Below, piece by piece: positions 8,878-16,768 of a stretch of 64,000 nucleotides of DNA (position 1 is the stretch's first letter; each line of letters opens with the position of its first letter). The position numbers were made by a program, and so were the translations under genes. The notes beneath the pieces are model-generated. The model was not told the origin of the DNA, ran no database searches, and saw only the letters and a program-made list of their open reading frames with translations. This DNA is from Streptomyces sp. F001. GTDB lineage: Bacteria; Actinomycetota; Actinomycetes; Streptomycetales; Streptomycetaceae. The DNA is taken from assembly GCF_004187715.1 (NCBI RefSeq), contig NZ_QZWF01000022.1:29693-93692 (forward strand), in the 5' to 3' direction.

Positions 8878-10965
8878 ATGGTTGATCGGGGAGCGAGCGC
8901 CCTGTCTCTCCCGGACGACTGGCCCGCCCACCCGGACCCGATCCTGGCGCTCAACCAGATGGGCAGCTTCGACTGGGACCTGGACACCGGTCTGTTCCAC
9001 ATGGACCCCCAGGCCCACGAGGTCTTCGACCTGCGCCCCGAGGAATACGACGGCCGCCCGGAGTCCCTGGGCGTCCGGGTCCCGCGCACCGAAGGCCGAC
9101 GACTCGACACCCTGGTCGCCCAGGCCATCAAGGACGGCAGCGAGAACTACGGCGCCTACTTCCGCCTCCGCCGCCGCGACGGCACCCTGCGCTGGACCCA
9201 CACCCAGGGCTACATCCGGCGCGACGAGACGGGCCGGCCGCGCCGGATCATCGGCATCGTCCGGGACGCCACCCAGGAGCTCGGCGAGTTCGCGGCGCGC
9301 CGCGAACCGGCCGGCCAGGACCACGCCCGGCGCGATCAGACCGACGTCGTGGAGTTCACCACAGCCGCCCTCGCGCACGCCCGTACCGTCCAGGACGTCA
9401 TCGACGTCCTCAAGGACACCCATGGCGTCACCCACCTCGGCGCGGCCAGTCTGGTCATGGGCCTGGTGGAGGCCGGACGCATCCGGCTGGTCGCCGAGGG
9501 ACCCGAGGGCAGCTTCGTGCCCGGCACGCTGATCACCCGTATCGACGAGCCCTACCCGATGAGCGAGGTCGTGCGCACCCTCAGTCCCCGCTTCATCGAG
9601 TCCCCGGAGGAGTTCGCCGAGGGCTACCCGATCCTGTGGCCGCACATCACCGACCTCGACATCACCTCGGCCGCCTATCTGCCGCTCATCGTCCAGGCCC
9701 AGCCCATCGGCGCGATGGGCCTGCTCTACAACGACCGCCGCGGCTTCACCCCCGAGGAACGCAACATCCTGGTCGCGCTCGGCAGCAGCATCGCGCAGAG
9801 CCTGCAACGGGCGATGTTCTACGAGCAGGAGAAGGACCTGGCCAGCGGTCTCCAGCAGGCCATGCTGCCGCGCACCATCCCCAGCGTGCGGGGCGCCGAC
9901 GTCGCGGTCCGCTACCGGGCCGGCGGCGCCGGGGGCTCCCTCGGCCGGGACATCGGCGGCGACTGGTACGACCTGATCCCGCTCCCCGGCGGCCGGGTCG
10001 GCGCCGTCATCGGCGACGTCCAGGGCCACGACACACACGCCGCCGCCGTCATGGGCCAGCTGCGCATCGTCCTGCGCGCCTACGCCGCCGAGGGGCACAC
10101 GCCGGCCACGGTGATGGCGCGCGCCTCCGTCTTCCTCCACGAACTGGACACCGATCGCTTCGCGACCTGCCTGTACGCGGAGGCCGACCTGGCCACCGGC
10201 GTGGTCCAGGTGGTCCGGGCCGGCCATATCGACCCGCTGATCCGGGCCCCGGACGGCAGCTGCCGCCGCGTGCCCGTCCCGGGCGGCCTGCCGCTCGGCC
10301 TGTCCGCCGAGTTCGGGCGCCTCGAGTACCCCGTCGGCACTGTCGAGCTCGATCCCGGCCACACCCTGCTGCTGTGCACCGACGGCCTGGTCGAAGAGCC
10401 CGGCGCCGACCTCGACGACGGCGTGCAGACCCTCACCGCGATGGTTGCCTCCGGTCCCGAGGACGTGTGGAAACTCGCCGACCTGCTCATCGACGTGGCC
10501 GAGGAACGCGGCGGCGAGGACGACGTCGCGCTGCTCCTGCTGCGCCGCCGCGGCCTTGACGCCCCCCAGACCGGCGGCCGGCTCCAGCAGCACGTGGCCC
10601 CCGGCGACCCGGAGGCCCTCACCGAGGCCCGGCGCATGATCCGCGCCGCGGTCGGCGCCTGGGGTGCCGCCGACCGCTCCGACGAGGTCGAACTCGTCGC
10701 CGACGAGCTGATCACCAACGCCCTGATGCACACCGAGGGCGCCGCGATCGTCACCCTGCGGGTCCTGTCCGGCTCCGACCGCCGGCTGCGCGTCGAGGTC
10801 GAGGACTCCTCCAGCGCCCTGCCGCGCCGCCGCGAGGCGACCCACTCCTGCGTCTCCGGACGCGGCCTGCTCCTCGTCGAGGTGCTCACGGACGTGTGGG
10901 GCGTGGAGGCGCGTGGCGGCGGCAAGTGCGTGTGGGCCGAGTTCGTGGTGCCGGAACGTCGCTGA
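8878..10965 (+). CDS. PAS-GAF-PP2C (SpoIIE) serine phosphatase with C-terminal ATPase domain
   Basis: 695 residues from ATG 8878; in-frame starts at 8821 and 8791 are possible and no ribosome site decides. Domains: PAS (about 23-137, MGSFDWDLDTGLFHMDP), GAF (about 158-316), SpoIIE-type PP2C phosphatase (about 319-556, with IGGDWYD, VIGDVQGHD and LCTDGLVEEP metal motifs) and a histidine-kinase-like ATPase (about 580-694, DELITNALMHTEGA). The combination is common in Streptomyces; the phosphatase is expected to dephosphorylate anti-anti-sigma proteins, and the ATPase to act as an RsbW-like anti-sigma kinase. No cognate STAS protein is adjacent, so partners are unknown. Confidence 0.9.
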   Translation: MVDRGASALSLPDDWPAHPDPILALNQMGSFDWDLDTGLFHMDPQAHEVFDLRPEEYDGRPESLGVRVPRTEGRRLDTLVAQAIKDGSENYGAYFRLRRRDGTLRWTHTQGYIRRDETGRPRRIIGIVRDATQELGEFAARREPAGQDHARRDQTDVVEFTTAALAHARTVQDVIDVLKDTHGVTHLGAASLVMGLVEAGRIRLVAEGPEGSFVPGTLITRIDEPYPMSEVVRTLSPRFIESPEEFAEGYPILWPHITDLDITSAAYLPLIVQAQPIGAMGLLYNDRRGFTPEERNILVALGSSIAQSLQRAMFYEQEKDLASGLQQAMLPRTIPSVRGADVAVRYRAGGAGGSLGRDIGGDWYDLIPLPGGRVGAVIGDVQGHDTHAAAVMGQLRIVLRAYAAEGHTPATVMARASVFLHELDTDRFATCLYAEADLATGVVQVVRAGHIDPLIRAPDGSCRRVPVPGGLPLGLSAEFGRLEYPVGTVELDPGHTLLLCTDGLVEEPGADLDDGVQTLTAMVASGPEDVWKLADLLIDVAEERGGEDDVALLLLRRRGLDAPQTGGRLQQHVAPGDPEALTEARRMIRAAVGAWGAADRSDEVELVADELITNALMHTEGAAIVTLRVLSGSDRRLRVEVEDSSSALPRRREATHSCVSGRGLLLVEVLTDVWGVEARGGGKCVWAEFVVPERR

Positions 10966-11006
10966 ATCCCCGTGGCACTGTCGGTCCCGGATGGCACTCT
11001 GGACGT

Positions 11007-11901
11007 ATGCCGGAACTGCCCGAGGTCGAGGCGCTCAAGGATTTCCTGACCGACCACCTCGTCGGTCACGAGGTCGTGCGCGTGCTGCCGGTCGCGATCA
11101 GTGTGCTCAAGACGTACGACCCGCCCCTCGCCGCCGTCGAGGGCCGCGAGATCGCCGCCGTGCACCGGTACGGCAAGTTCCTCGACTGCGAGACGGACGG
11201 CGGCCCGCACTTCGTGACCCATCTCGCCCGCGCGGGCTGGCTCCACTGGAAGGACCGCCTCCCGGACGGCCCGCCCCGCCCCGGCAAGGGCCCACTGGCG
11301 CTGCGCGTCGCGCTGGAGACCGGTGCCGGCTTCGACCTGACCGAGGCCGGCACCCAGAAACGGCTCGCGGTGTACGTCGTCCGGGACCCGCAGGAGGTGC
11401 CCGGCGTGGCCCGGCTCGGCCCGGACCCTCCCCCAGTGCCTTAAGGGCCTGGGGGCACCCCCAGCCGACGACTTCGACGAGGCCCGATTCGCGGCGCTGC
11501 TTCAGGGCGAACGCCGACAGCTCAAGGGGGCGCTGCGCGACCAGAGCCTGATCGCCGGCGTCGGCAACGCCTACAGCGACGAGATCCTGCACGCCGCGAA
11601 GACGTCCCCGTTCAAGCTCGCCGCCTCCCTGGCACCCGAGGAGACCCGAAGACTGTACGAGGCCCTGCGCACGACGCTCACGGAAGCCGTCGAACGCTCC
11701 CGGGGCCTGGCCGCCGGACGCCTCAAGGCCGAGAAGAAGAGCGGCCTGCGCGTCCATGGCCGGACCGGCGAGCCCTGCCCGGTGTGCGGCGGCACGATCC
11801 GGGAGGTCTCCTTCAGCGACTCCTCGCTCCAGTACTGCCCCACCTGCCAGACGGGCGGCAAGCCACTGGCGGACCGCAGAATGTCCCGCCTGCTCAAGTA
11901 A
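11007..11901 (+). pseudogene. Fpg/Nei-type DNA glycosylase, frame broken by a hairpin insertion
   Basis: The frame from ATG 11007 encodes the catalytic N-terminus (MPELPEVEAL, with the Pro2/Glu3 pair) and the first beta domain, but stops at TAA 11444 inside a palindromic insert at 11427-11463. After it, homology resumes one base out of phase (ADDFDEARFAALL), covers the helix-two-turn-helix domain (LIAGVGNAYSDEILHAAK) and a complete zinc finger (CPVCGG...YCPTCQTGG), and stops at 11901. An intact enzyme would be about 287 residues and excise oxidised bases. Separating the catalytic proline domain from the DNA-binding half should abolish activity. A sequencing error is unlikely because a coherent palindrome was added. 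Confidence 0.85.
11427..11463. repeat. Short GC-rich palindromic insertion inside the glycosylase gene
   Basis: The segment interrupting the glycosylase frame has CCCCCAG at 11430-11436 and its exact inverse CTGGGGG at 11449-11455, enclosing the perfect palindrome CCTTAAGG (11439-11446), followed by CACCCCCAG. If the parent gene had two codons here, the net gain is about 31 nt, which explains the shift of reading frame. Similar short hairpins are, from memory, scattered through Streptomyces genomes and behave like miniature repeats. No second copy was seen in this window. Confidence 0.75.
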
Positions 11902-11924
11902 CGGGCGGTTGGGCAGCGCACCCA

Positions 11925-11991
11925 AGGGGCGCGGGGCTGTGTCGACATGCGGCTCCGCCGCGTGGGCGCGACCAGCCACGACGCACCCGCA
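11925..11991. repeat. Streptomyces-type intergenic GC-rich repeat, copy A
   Basis: Begins AGGGGCGCGGGG, contains a small hairpin (GCGGC-TCC-GCCGC, 11949-11961), and ends GCGCGACCAGCCACG...ACCCGCAG. The two end blocks recur at 27666-27708, where the middle hairpin is missing. It lies just downstream of the broken glycosylase gene and before the end of the convergent anti-sigma gene. I recall this as one of the commonest intergenic repeats in Streptomyces; its function is unknown. Confidence 0.75.
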
Positions 11992-12020
11992 GATGGCGTA
12001 CCGGCGTTCCAGCGGAGCGC

Positions 12021-12671
12021 TCAGCGAGAGTCGACCGCCACCAGCCGCTCCCCGGTCTTCGTGCGCACCTCGTACCGCGCGATCTGGTCGGGATGCAGGG
12101 CCGCCGCGCCCTGCAGAGTGTTCGGGCGGGCGTCATGGTGGGGCGCGGTCCAGTTGGTCACCGTCTCCTCCGAGCCGTCATGGCCGATGGCGACCAGCCG
12201 GCAGGCCCGGGGACCCGCCGCATCCTTGACCTCCACCACCACCTGGCTGCCCCAGACCTCGTTCTCGGTCGTGACCTGCGCCCACACCCCGGTGCGCTCG
12301 TCGGTCGCCGACACACGCACCGCCCGGTCGCCGCCCTCGGTCATGATTGCGATCCCGGGCCCGGCCACGGCGCACACCACCGCGGCGGCCACGGCGAACA
12401 GCAGCCGTCGACGCCCGGCCCGGTGCCGCGCCGCGACCTCGCCGAGAAGCCGGTCCAGCAGCCGCGGGCCGGGTCCGGCCATGGGGTGCACCGAGCGTGG
12501 CGTCGCGCGCCGGTAGAGCATCAACTGCCGGGCGGTGGGCCCGAATTCGGTGACGTGTGCGGTGCATCGAGGGCACTCCATGAGGTGGTCCTCGAAACGG
12601 AAGGCGTCCGCCTCGTCCAGCACGCCGAGCGCGTACGCGCCGACGTCGCGATGCCTCTCCAGGGACCTCAT
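12021..12671 (-). CDS. Zinc-finger anti-sigma factor, single-pass membrane protein
   Basis: 216 residues. The N-terminus has the zinc-binding anti-sigma motif HLMECPRC (H-x3-C-x2-C) inside a short helical domain that begins HRDVGAYALGVLDEADAFRFEDH. One transmembrane helix follows near residues 90-110 (LLFAVAAAVVCAVAGPGIAI), then an extracytoplasmic domain of about 100 residues. It would hold an ECF sigma factor at the membrane until an envelope signal arrives. The likely partner is the sigma factor at 13505-14050 on the same strand, with one unrelated gene between them. A start ATG at 12671 is the only plausible one. Confidence 0.88.
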   Translation of the reverse strand: MRSLERHRDVGAYALGVLDEADAFRFEDHLMECPRCTAHVTEFGPTARQLMLYRRATPRSVHPMAGPGPRLLDRLLGEVAARHRAGRRRLLFAVAAAVVCAVAGPGIAIMTEGGDRAVRVSATDERTGVWAQVTTENEVWGSQVVVEVKDAAGPRACRLVAIGHDGSEETVTNWTAPHHDARPNTLQGAAALHPDQIARYEVRTKTGERLVAVDSR

Positions 12672-12816
12672 GCCGAATCCTCGTGATCCTCGTGTCGGTG
12701 GGTGTGGGTGGGGTTACTCCTTGCTCCCACCGGTACGCACCAAGCCGCCGAATCACTCAAGCCCCGTACAGAATCGCAACCAAGGAATTCGGAGCGGTCC
12801 GGCCCGAGGATTGGTC

Positions 12817-12832
12817 GGATTCCGAGGAATCC
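12817..12832. promoter_or_regulatory. 16-bp palindrome GGATTCC-GA-GGAATCC
   Basis: Perfect 7-bp inverted arms around a 2-nt centre, lying 9 nt beyond the stop of the gene at 12841 and about 145 nt upstream of the anti-sigma start. A further GGAATC follows at 12836. It could be an operator for the anti-sigma gene or a weak terminator of the upstream gene; no T-run follows on either strand. Confidence 0.4.
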
Positions 12833-12840
12833 AGAGGAAT

Positions 12841-13356
12841 CTAGAAGAGATGGATGGCGAGGTGCCCCAGTGGCAGCCCCAGCTGCCACGCCGGCGTCCA
12901 CACCTTCGGCCCGTCGTCCTCGCCCACCACGGCACCGCCGCCCGGGACCGCGTTCAGGTCGGGGGCGAGCAGCTCGGTCTCCTGCAGCCAGCGCCAGGCC
13001 GCCTGAGCCAGTTCCAGGTCCGGCGCGGGTCCGCCCGCCCGGGCCGCCTCGGCGGCGAGTTCGGCCGTGCGCTCGCGCACCCAGTCCTGCCACGGCTGGT
13101 CGTACGCCGTCAGTGACAGCCAGGTCTCCAGCTGGGAGACGACCCGGATGCCGGAGAGCTCACCCTCCGTGTCGGACAGGAAGATGGTCAGTGCCAGGGC
13201 GTCCCGCCCGGCGCGGAACTCGAAGGACGTCGGCGGCATGAGATCGCCGGTCCGCAGCAGTTCGTCGGCGATGTACTCGGCGTACAACCAGGCCATGGGG
13301 ACGGTCAGTTCACCGCCACCGGTGCCGTCCGTACTCTGGTGACCTCTGTGCTGCAT
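12841..13356 (-). CDS. Unrecognised protein between sigma and anti-sigma genes
   Basis: 171 residues from ATG 13356, with AGGAAGGG directly upstream; a second start 20 codons in (MAWLYAEYIADEL) is possible. It is soluble, acidic, and rich in Leu, Ala, Trp. There is no signal peptide, membrane segment or metal motif. The protein contains an alternating stretch SFEFRAGRDALALTIFLSDT that may form beta strands, then helices with several Trp (WLSLTAYDQPWQDWVRE). Codon use matches its neighbours. Its position between an ECF sigma gene and the probable anti-sigma gene on the same strand suggests co-expression, but no function is assigned. Confidence 0.7.
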   Translation of the reverse strand: MQHRGHQSTDGTGGGELTVPMAWLYAEYIADELLRTGDLMPPTSFEFRAGRDALALTIFLSDTEGELSGIRVVSQLETWLSLTAYDQPWQDWVRERTAELAAEAARAGGPAPDLELAQAAWRWLQETELLAPDLNAVPGGGAVVGEDDGPKVWTPAWQLGLPLGHLAIHLF

Positions 13357-13504
13357 CCCTTCCTGCCTTCCTCCGGTGCGTGCGCGTCGCCCGGCCCCGG
13401 GCCGGTGGCCCGTGGCCCTATCCGGAACACGGATGAGGACAGCCGATTACTCAACCGGGGTCCTCAGCAAGGCGCTTTACGGAGGTTTGACTCGGCAGCC
13501 GGTT

Positions 13505-14050
13505 TCACCGCAGGTCGGCCGCGTATCCCGGAAGCACCCGGCGCAGGGCGCGCAGCGCGTAGTACGCGCGGGACTTCACGGTACCGGGCGGGATTCCCAG
13601 GGTTGCCGCCGCTTCCGCCACACTGGCCCCCTGGAAGTACACAAGCACCAGGACTTCACGGTGCTCCGGAGTGAGGGTCTTCACAGCCTCGCGTACGTCG
13701 ACGGTGGCGGCCGACCGCTCGGCGTGGTCGGCGATCACCCGCGCGCTCTCCAGAACCGCGTCGCCGACCTCCGGCGGACGTGCCTGCCGGGCCCGCCGCG
13801 CGTCGATCGCGAGCCGTCGGCCCACGGTCAGCAGCCAGGGCCGTACGGACTCGAAGGCGTCGGCGCGCAGCGCCTCGGGGTGCTGCCAGGCGCGTACCAG
13901 GGTCTCCTGGACGAGGTCCTCGGCGCGCTGCCGGTCGCCGTCACACAGCCGGAGCAGCAGCGCGAAGAGCGGTCGGCCGTGCTCCCGCTGCAGCGCGGCG
14001 AGCTCGTGCTCGGCGGTCGTCCCGTTGGTGATGGTGGTTCCGGCCGTCAT
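13505..14050 (-). CDS. ECF-family RNA polymerase sigma factor
   Basis: 181 residues starting at ATG 14050 (MTAGTTITNG); a further upstream in-frame ATG would add 40 low-complexity residues and is not favoured. Region 2 is seen as LFALLLRLCDGDRQRAEDLVQETLVRAWQ and region 4 as VLVLVYFQGASVAEAAATLGIPPGTVKSR, the helix-turn-helix that reads the -35 element. No long C-terminal extension is present. The zinc-finger protein at 12021-12671 is the probable membrane anti-sigma factor. The 210-nt gap to the divergent capA-like gene holds both promoters. Confidence 0.92.
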   Translation of the reverse strand: MTAGTTITNGTTAEHELAALQREHGRPLFALLLRLCDGDRQRAEDLVQETLVRAWQHPEALRADAFESVRPWLLTVGRRLAIDARRARQARPPEVGDAVLESARVIADHAERSAATVDVREAVKTLTPEHREVLVLVYFQGASVAEAAATLGIPPGTVKSRAYYALRALRRVLPGYAADLR

Positions 14051-14262
14051 GCGCGTATGGGATCGCAGGGTGCGGTTCCGGGACAGGGCGCGCACACGCT
14101 GGTGCGGCGGACGGTCGAACGCGTCGGCGAACGGTACGACGAACGGTCCGCAACCGCCGGTCGCGCACACCGGATGGGTTAAAGGGAGCCCTGGGGCTGT
14201 TTGGCGCTGTGTTCAACTTCGTACTTATTAGTCCGTAAATGTGACAGCACTGGGGTGAGCTG

Positions 14263-15417
14263 ATGATCGTACGCATCGCACGCAGACGACAGGTGGCCCT
14301 GGCTCTGACGGCCCTTCTCGCCGCGGGCGCCACCTGCCAGGCCCAGAACGAGAAGTCCTCCGGCCGGGCCGGCAGCCCGGCCTCCGCCGACTCCAGCGCA
14401 TTCACCCTCGTCGCGTCCGGCGACGTCCTCCCGCACGCGTCCGTCCTCGACCGGGCGCGCTTCGACGGGGGCGGGGTCGGCCACGACTTCCGGCCCATGC
14501 TGTCCGGGGTGGAGCCGGTCGTCTCCCAGGCGGACCTGGCGCTGTGTCACATGGAGGCCGTGTACGGCGTGGGAGGCGCCCACGCCGGTCGGCCGGGCAC
14601 GTTTCCGCCGGAGATCGCCGGAGGGCTCGCCGCGACCGGCTACGACGGCTGCTCCACCGCCGCCACCCGCGGCACCGCCGAGAGTGCCGAGGCCATCGGG
14701 CACACCCTGGACGCCCTCGACCGGGCCGGGGTCCGGCACGCCGGGGCGGCGCGTACCGAGGCCGAGGCGCGCACGGTCACCATCCTGCCCGCGGGCCGGG
14801 CGATGGTCGCCCACCTCGCCTACACCAACGGCACCAACGGTCACCCGCTCCCAGGGCGGCCCTGGGCCGTCCACCAGATCGACGAGGGCCGGATCCTCGC
14901 CGACGCCCGGGCGGCCCGGCAGGCCGGCGCCGATGTGGTCGTCGTGTCCCTGCACTGGGGCACCGAGTGGCAGGACGAACCGGACCGGCGGCAGCTGAGC
15001 CTGGCGGAGACCCTCACCGCCGCCAAGACCCGCGGCCGCCCCGACATCGACCTGATCCTCGGCACCCACGCCCATGTCCCGCAGGCGTACGAAAAGGTCA
15101 ACGGCACCTGGGTGGTCTACGGGACGGGTGATCAGGTCACCGGCCAGATGCCCGACCGCCAGGGCGTCCCGGACCCCCGGGGCACCCAGTCCACCATCGG
15201 CCGCTTCACCTTCACCCCGCCCGCCCGGCCGGGGCAGCGCTGGCAGGTGACGAAGGCCGAGTTCATTCCGCAGCTGTACGACATCGACGCAGGCCGGGTG
15301 GTCAACATCAACGCCGCCCTGGCCCAGGGCGCCGACGTCGCCGCCGCGCGTGACCGCATCCAGCAGGTCGTGCTCAGCCGGGGTGCGGCGCAGGACGGTC
15401 TGGTGATGGGGGAGTAG
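14263..15417 (+). CDS. CapA-family metallophosphatase-like secreted protein
   Basis: 384 residues. The N-terminus is basic followed by a hydrophobic stretch (MIVRIARRRQVALALTALLAAGATC), a signal peptide with a possible lipidated Cys at LLAAGATC. Motifs of the PgsA/CapA metallophosphatase fold are VASGDVLPH, SLHWGTEWQ, and LGTHAHVPQ, which supply the metal-binding Asp, His and Asn/His residues. CapA proteins are linked to poly-gamma-glutamate export, but many actinobacterial members stand alone, as here, and their substrate is unknown. GGGGTGAG lies shortly upstream of the ATG. It is divergent from the ECF sigma gene. Confidence 0.88.
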   Translation: MIVRIARRRQVALALTALLAAGATCQAQNEKSSGRAGSPASADSSAFTLVASGDVLPHASVLDRARFDGGGVGHDFRPMLSGVEPVVSQADLALCHMEAVYGVGGAHAGRPGTFPPEIAGGLAATGYDGCSTAATRGTAESAEAIGHTLDALDRAGVRHAGAARTEAEARTVTILPAGRAMVAHLAYTNGTNGHPLPGRPWAVHQIDEGRILADARAARQAGADVVVVSLHWGTEWQDEPDRRQLSLAETLTAAKTRGRPDIDLILGTHAHVPQAYEKVNGTWVVYGTGDQVTGQMPDRQGVPDPRGTQSTIGRFTFTPPARPGQRWQVTKAEFIPQLYDIDAGRVVNINAALAQGADVAAARDRIQQVVLSRGAAQDGLVMGE

Positions 15418-15421
15418 CCGG

Positions 15422-15895
15422 TCAGTTCACGTCGACGTGATCGAACAGCTTCAGCATCTCGCCGAGCACCCGCAGGCACGCCGTCACCTCGGTGTCCGTC
15501 AGATCGCCGGCGACCTCCCGCAGGAGGGCGTGCTCGCGGGCGAGGACCGCGGTGATCGCCGTGCGGCCCTCGTCCGTGAGCCGGATCAGGGGCGAGCGCT
15601 GGTGCGCCGGGTTGGGGGCGCTCTCCACCAGTCCGCGCGCCGCGGCGTCGTTGACCATCCGCTGCACGAACTGCCGGCTCAGTGCCTGGGCCCGGCCCAT
15701 CTGCGGCACAGTCATCGGCCCCTGCTTGCCCAGCAGGTCCAGGACGGCCCGTACTCCCACGGACAGCCCTTCGACGGCCTCGCCCTGCTCCACCTTGCGC
15801 TGCACGCGCCGGTACAGCGGGCCCACCAGGTCGAACACCGCGGTGAGGCGGTGAGCGAGTTCGTCGGGAGGGAGCGGTCTGTCGATCTCGTTCAC
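15422..15895 (-). CDS. MarR-family transcriptional regulator
   Basis: 157 residues, with GTG start at 15895 since no in-frame ATG is close. The winged helix is clear: LDLLGKQGPMTVPQMGRAQALSRQFVQRMVNDAAARGLVESAPNPAHQRSPLIRLTDEGR. Flanking helices give the dimer interface. It is divergent from an alpha/beta hydrolase gene only 57 bp away, and two near-identical 14-bp repeats in that gap are probable binding sites, so it likely represses the hydrolase and itself. The ligand is unknown; its stop lies 4 nt from that of the convergent capA-like gene. Confidence 0.93.
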   Translation of the reverse strand: MNEIDRPLPPDELAHRLTAVFDLVGPLYRRVQRKVEQGEAVEGLSVGVRAVLDLLGKQGPMTVPQMGRAQALSRQFVQRMVNDAAARGLVESAPNPAHQRSPLIRLTDEGRTAITAVLAREHALLREVAGDLTDTEVTACLRVLGEMLKLFDHVDVN

Positions 15896-15908
15896 GAGGC
15901 CATCATGG

Positions 15909-15953
15909 CACCTCGGTTGTCAAACTGGCCAAGAGATGACACCTTGGTTGTCA
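15909..15953. promoter_or_regulatory. Paired MarR operator and likely leaderless promoter
   Basis: CACCTCGGTTGTCA (15909-15922) and CACCTTGGTTGTCA (15940-15953) are direct repeats differing at one base, spaced 31 bp apart, about three helical turns. The second copy ends on the A of the hydrolase ATG. TTGTCA in the first copy sits where a -35 element would be if transcription began at the ATG, and no ribosome site precedes that ATG, so the hydrolase mRNA may be leaderless. Confidence 0.6.
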
Positions 15954-16768
15954 TGACGACTGCTACGGAACTGAGGTACTTCGCATCTGCTGACGGCGAT
16001 CTCGCCTACCGCGACACGGGCAGCGGCGACCTGCTGGTCCTGCTCCACTCCGGGTACGCCGACCACCGCGTCTTCGACGCCCAGACGCCGGCCTTCGCCG
16101 CCGGCCACCGGGTGATCGCCCCCGACGTACGCGGCCACGGTGCCTCCGCCAACGCGAGCAGGCCGTTCCGCTGGGCCGACGACCTGGCCGCGCTGCTGCG
16201 TCACCTCGACGCGGGCCCGGCCGTCCTCGTCGGCGTGTCGATGGGCGGGGGCATCGCCACGGACACCGCGCTGGAGTACCCGGAGCTGGTCCGGGCAGTC
16301 GTCGTCTGCGGAGCCGCGACCAGTGAGTTCGCGTACACCGAACCGTGGGGGCGGGAGATCGAGGCCGAGTTCGCCCGCGCCCTGGGTGCCGGGGACATCG
16401 ACGCCTGGCTGGCGGCGTTCATGCGGGGCGCGGCCGGACCGCACCGCACGGTCGACGAGGTGGACCCGGACATCCTGCGGCGGCTGCGGGAGATGGCCCT
16501 CGGCACCATCTCCAAGCACACGGTCGGAGAGCAGAACTGGCACGTCCCCCTCACCGACACCTGGCCCCGCGTGCCGAAGATCGATGTACCGCTGCTCGCC
16601 GTGAACGGCGCCCTGGACTCCGCCCAACTGATCGCCGAGGCCGAACGACTCGCGCGCACCGTCCCCGACGGCCGTTCCGTCACCGTCGAAGACGCCGCGC
16701 ACTACCCGAACATGGAGCGGCCCGACGTCTTCAACGAGATCCTCGCCGAATTCCTGCGCACCCTCTAA
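15953..16768 (+). CDS. Alpha/beta hydrolase, MarR-regulated
   Basis: 271 residues from ATG 15953; the longer upstream opening is antisense to marR. Fold elements: LLVLLHSGYADHRVF (oxyanion strand), DVRGHGAS, the nucleophile elbow VGVSMGGG (Ser), a cap region with several acidic helices, PLLAVNGALDS (Asp strand), and the catalytic His in VEDAAHYPNMERP. It resembles 3-oxoadipate enol-lactonase-like hydrolases but has no neighbouring pathway. Regulation by the divergent MarR protein suggests inducible hydrolysis of a small aromatic or ester compound, which is inference. Its 3' end overlaps the permease gene by 4 nt. Confidence 0.9.
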   Translation: MTTATELRYFASADGDLAYRDTGSGDLLVLLHSGYADHRVFDAQTPAFAAGHRVIAPDVRGHGASANASRPFRWADDLAALLRHLDAGPAVLVGVSMGGGIATDTALEYPELVRAVVVCGAATSEFAYTEPWGREIEAEFARALGAGDIDAWLAAFMRGAAGPHRTVDEVDPDILRRLREMALGTISKHTVGEQNWHVPLTDTWPRVPKIDVPLLAVNGALDSAQLIAEAERLARTVPDGRSVTVEDAAHYPNMERPDVFNEILAEFLRTL

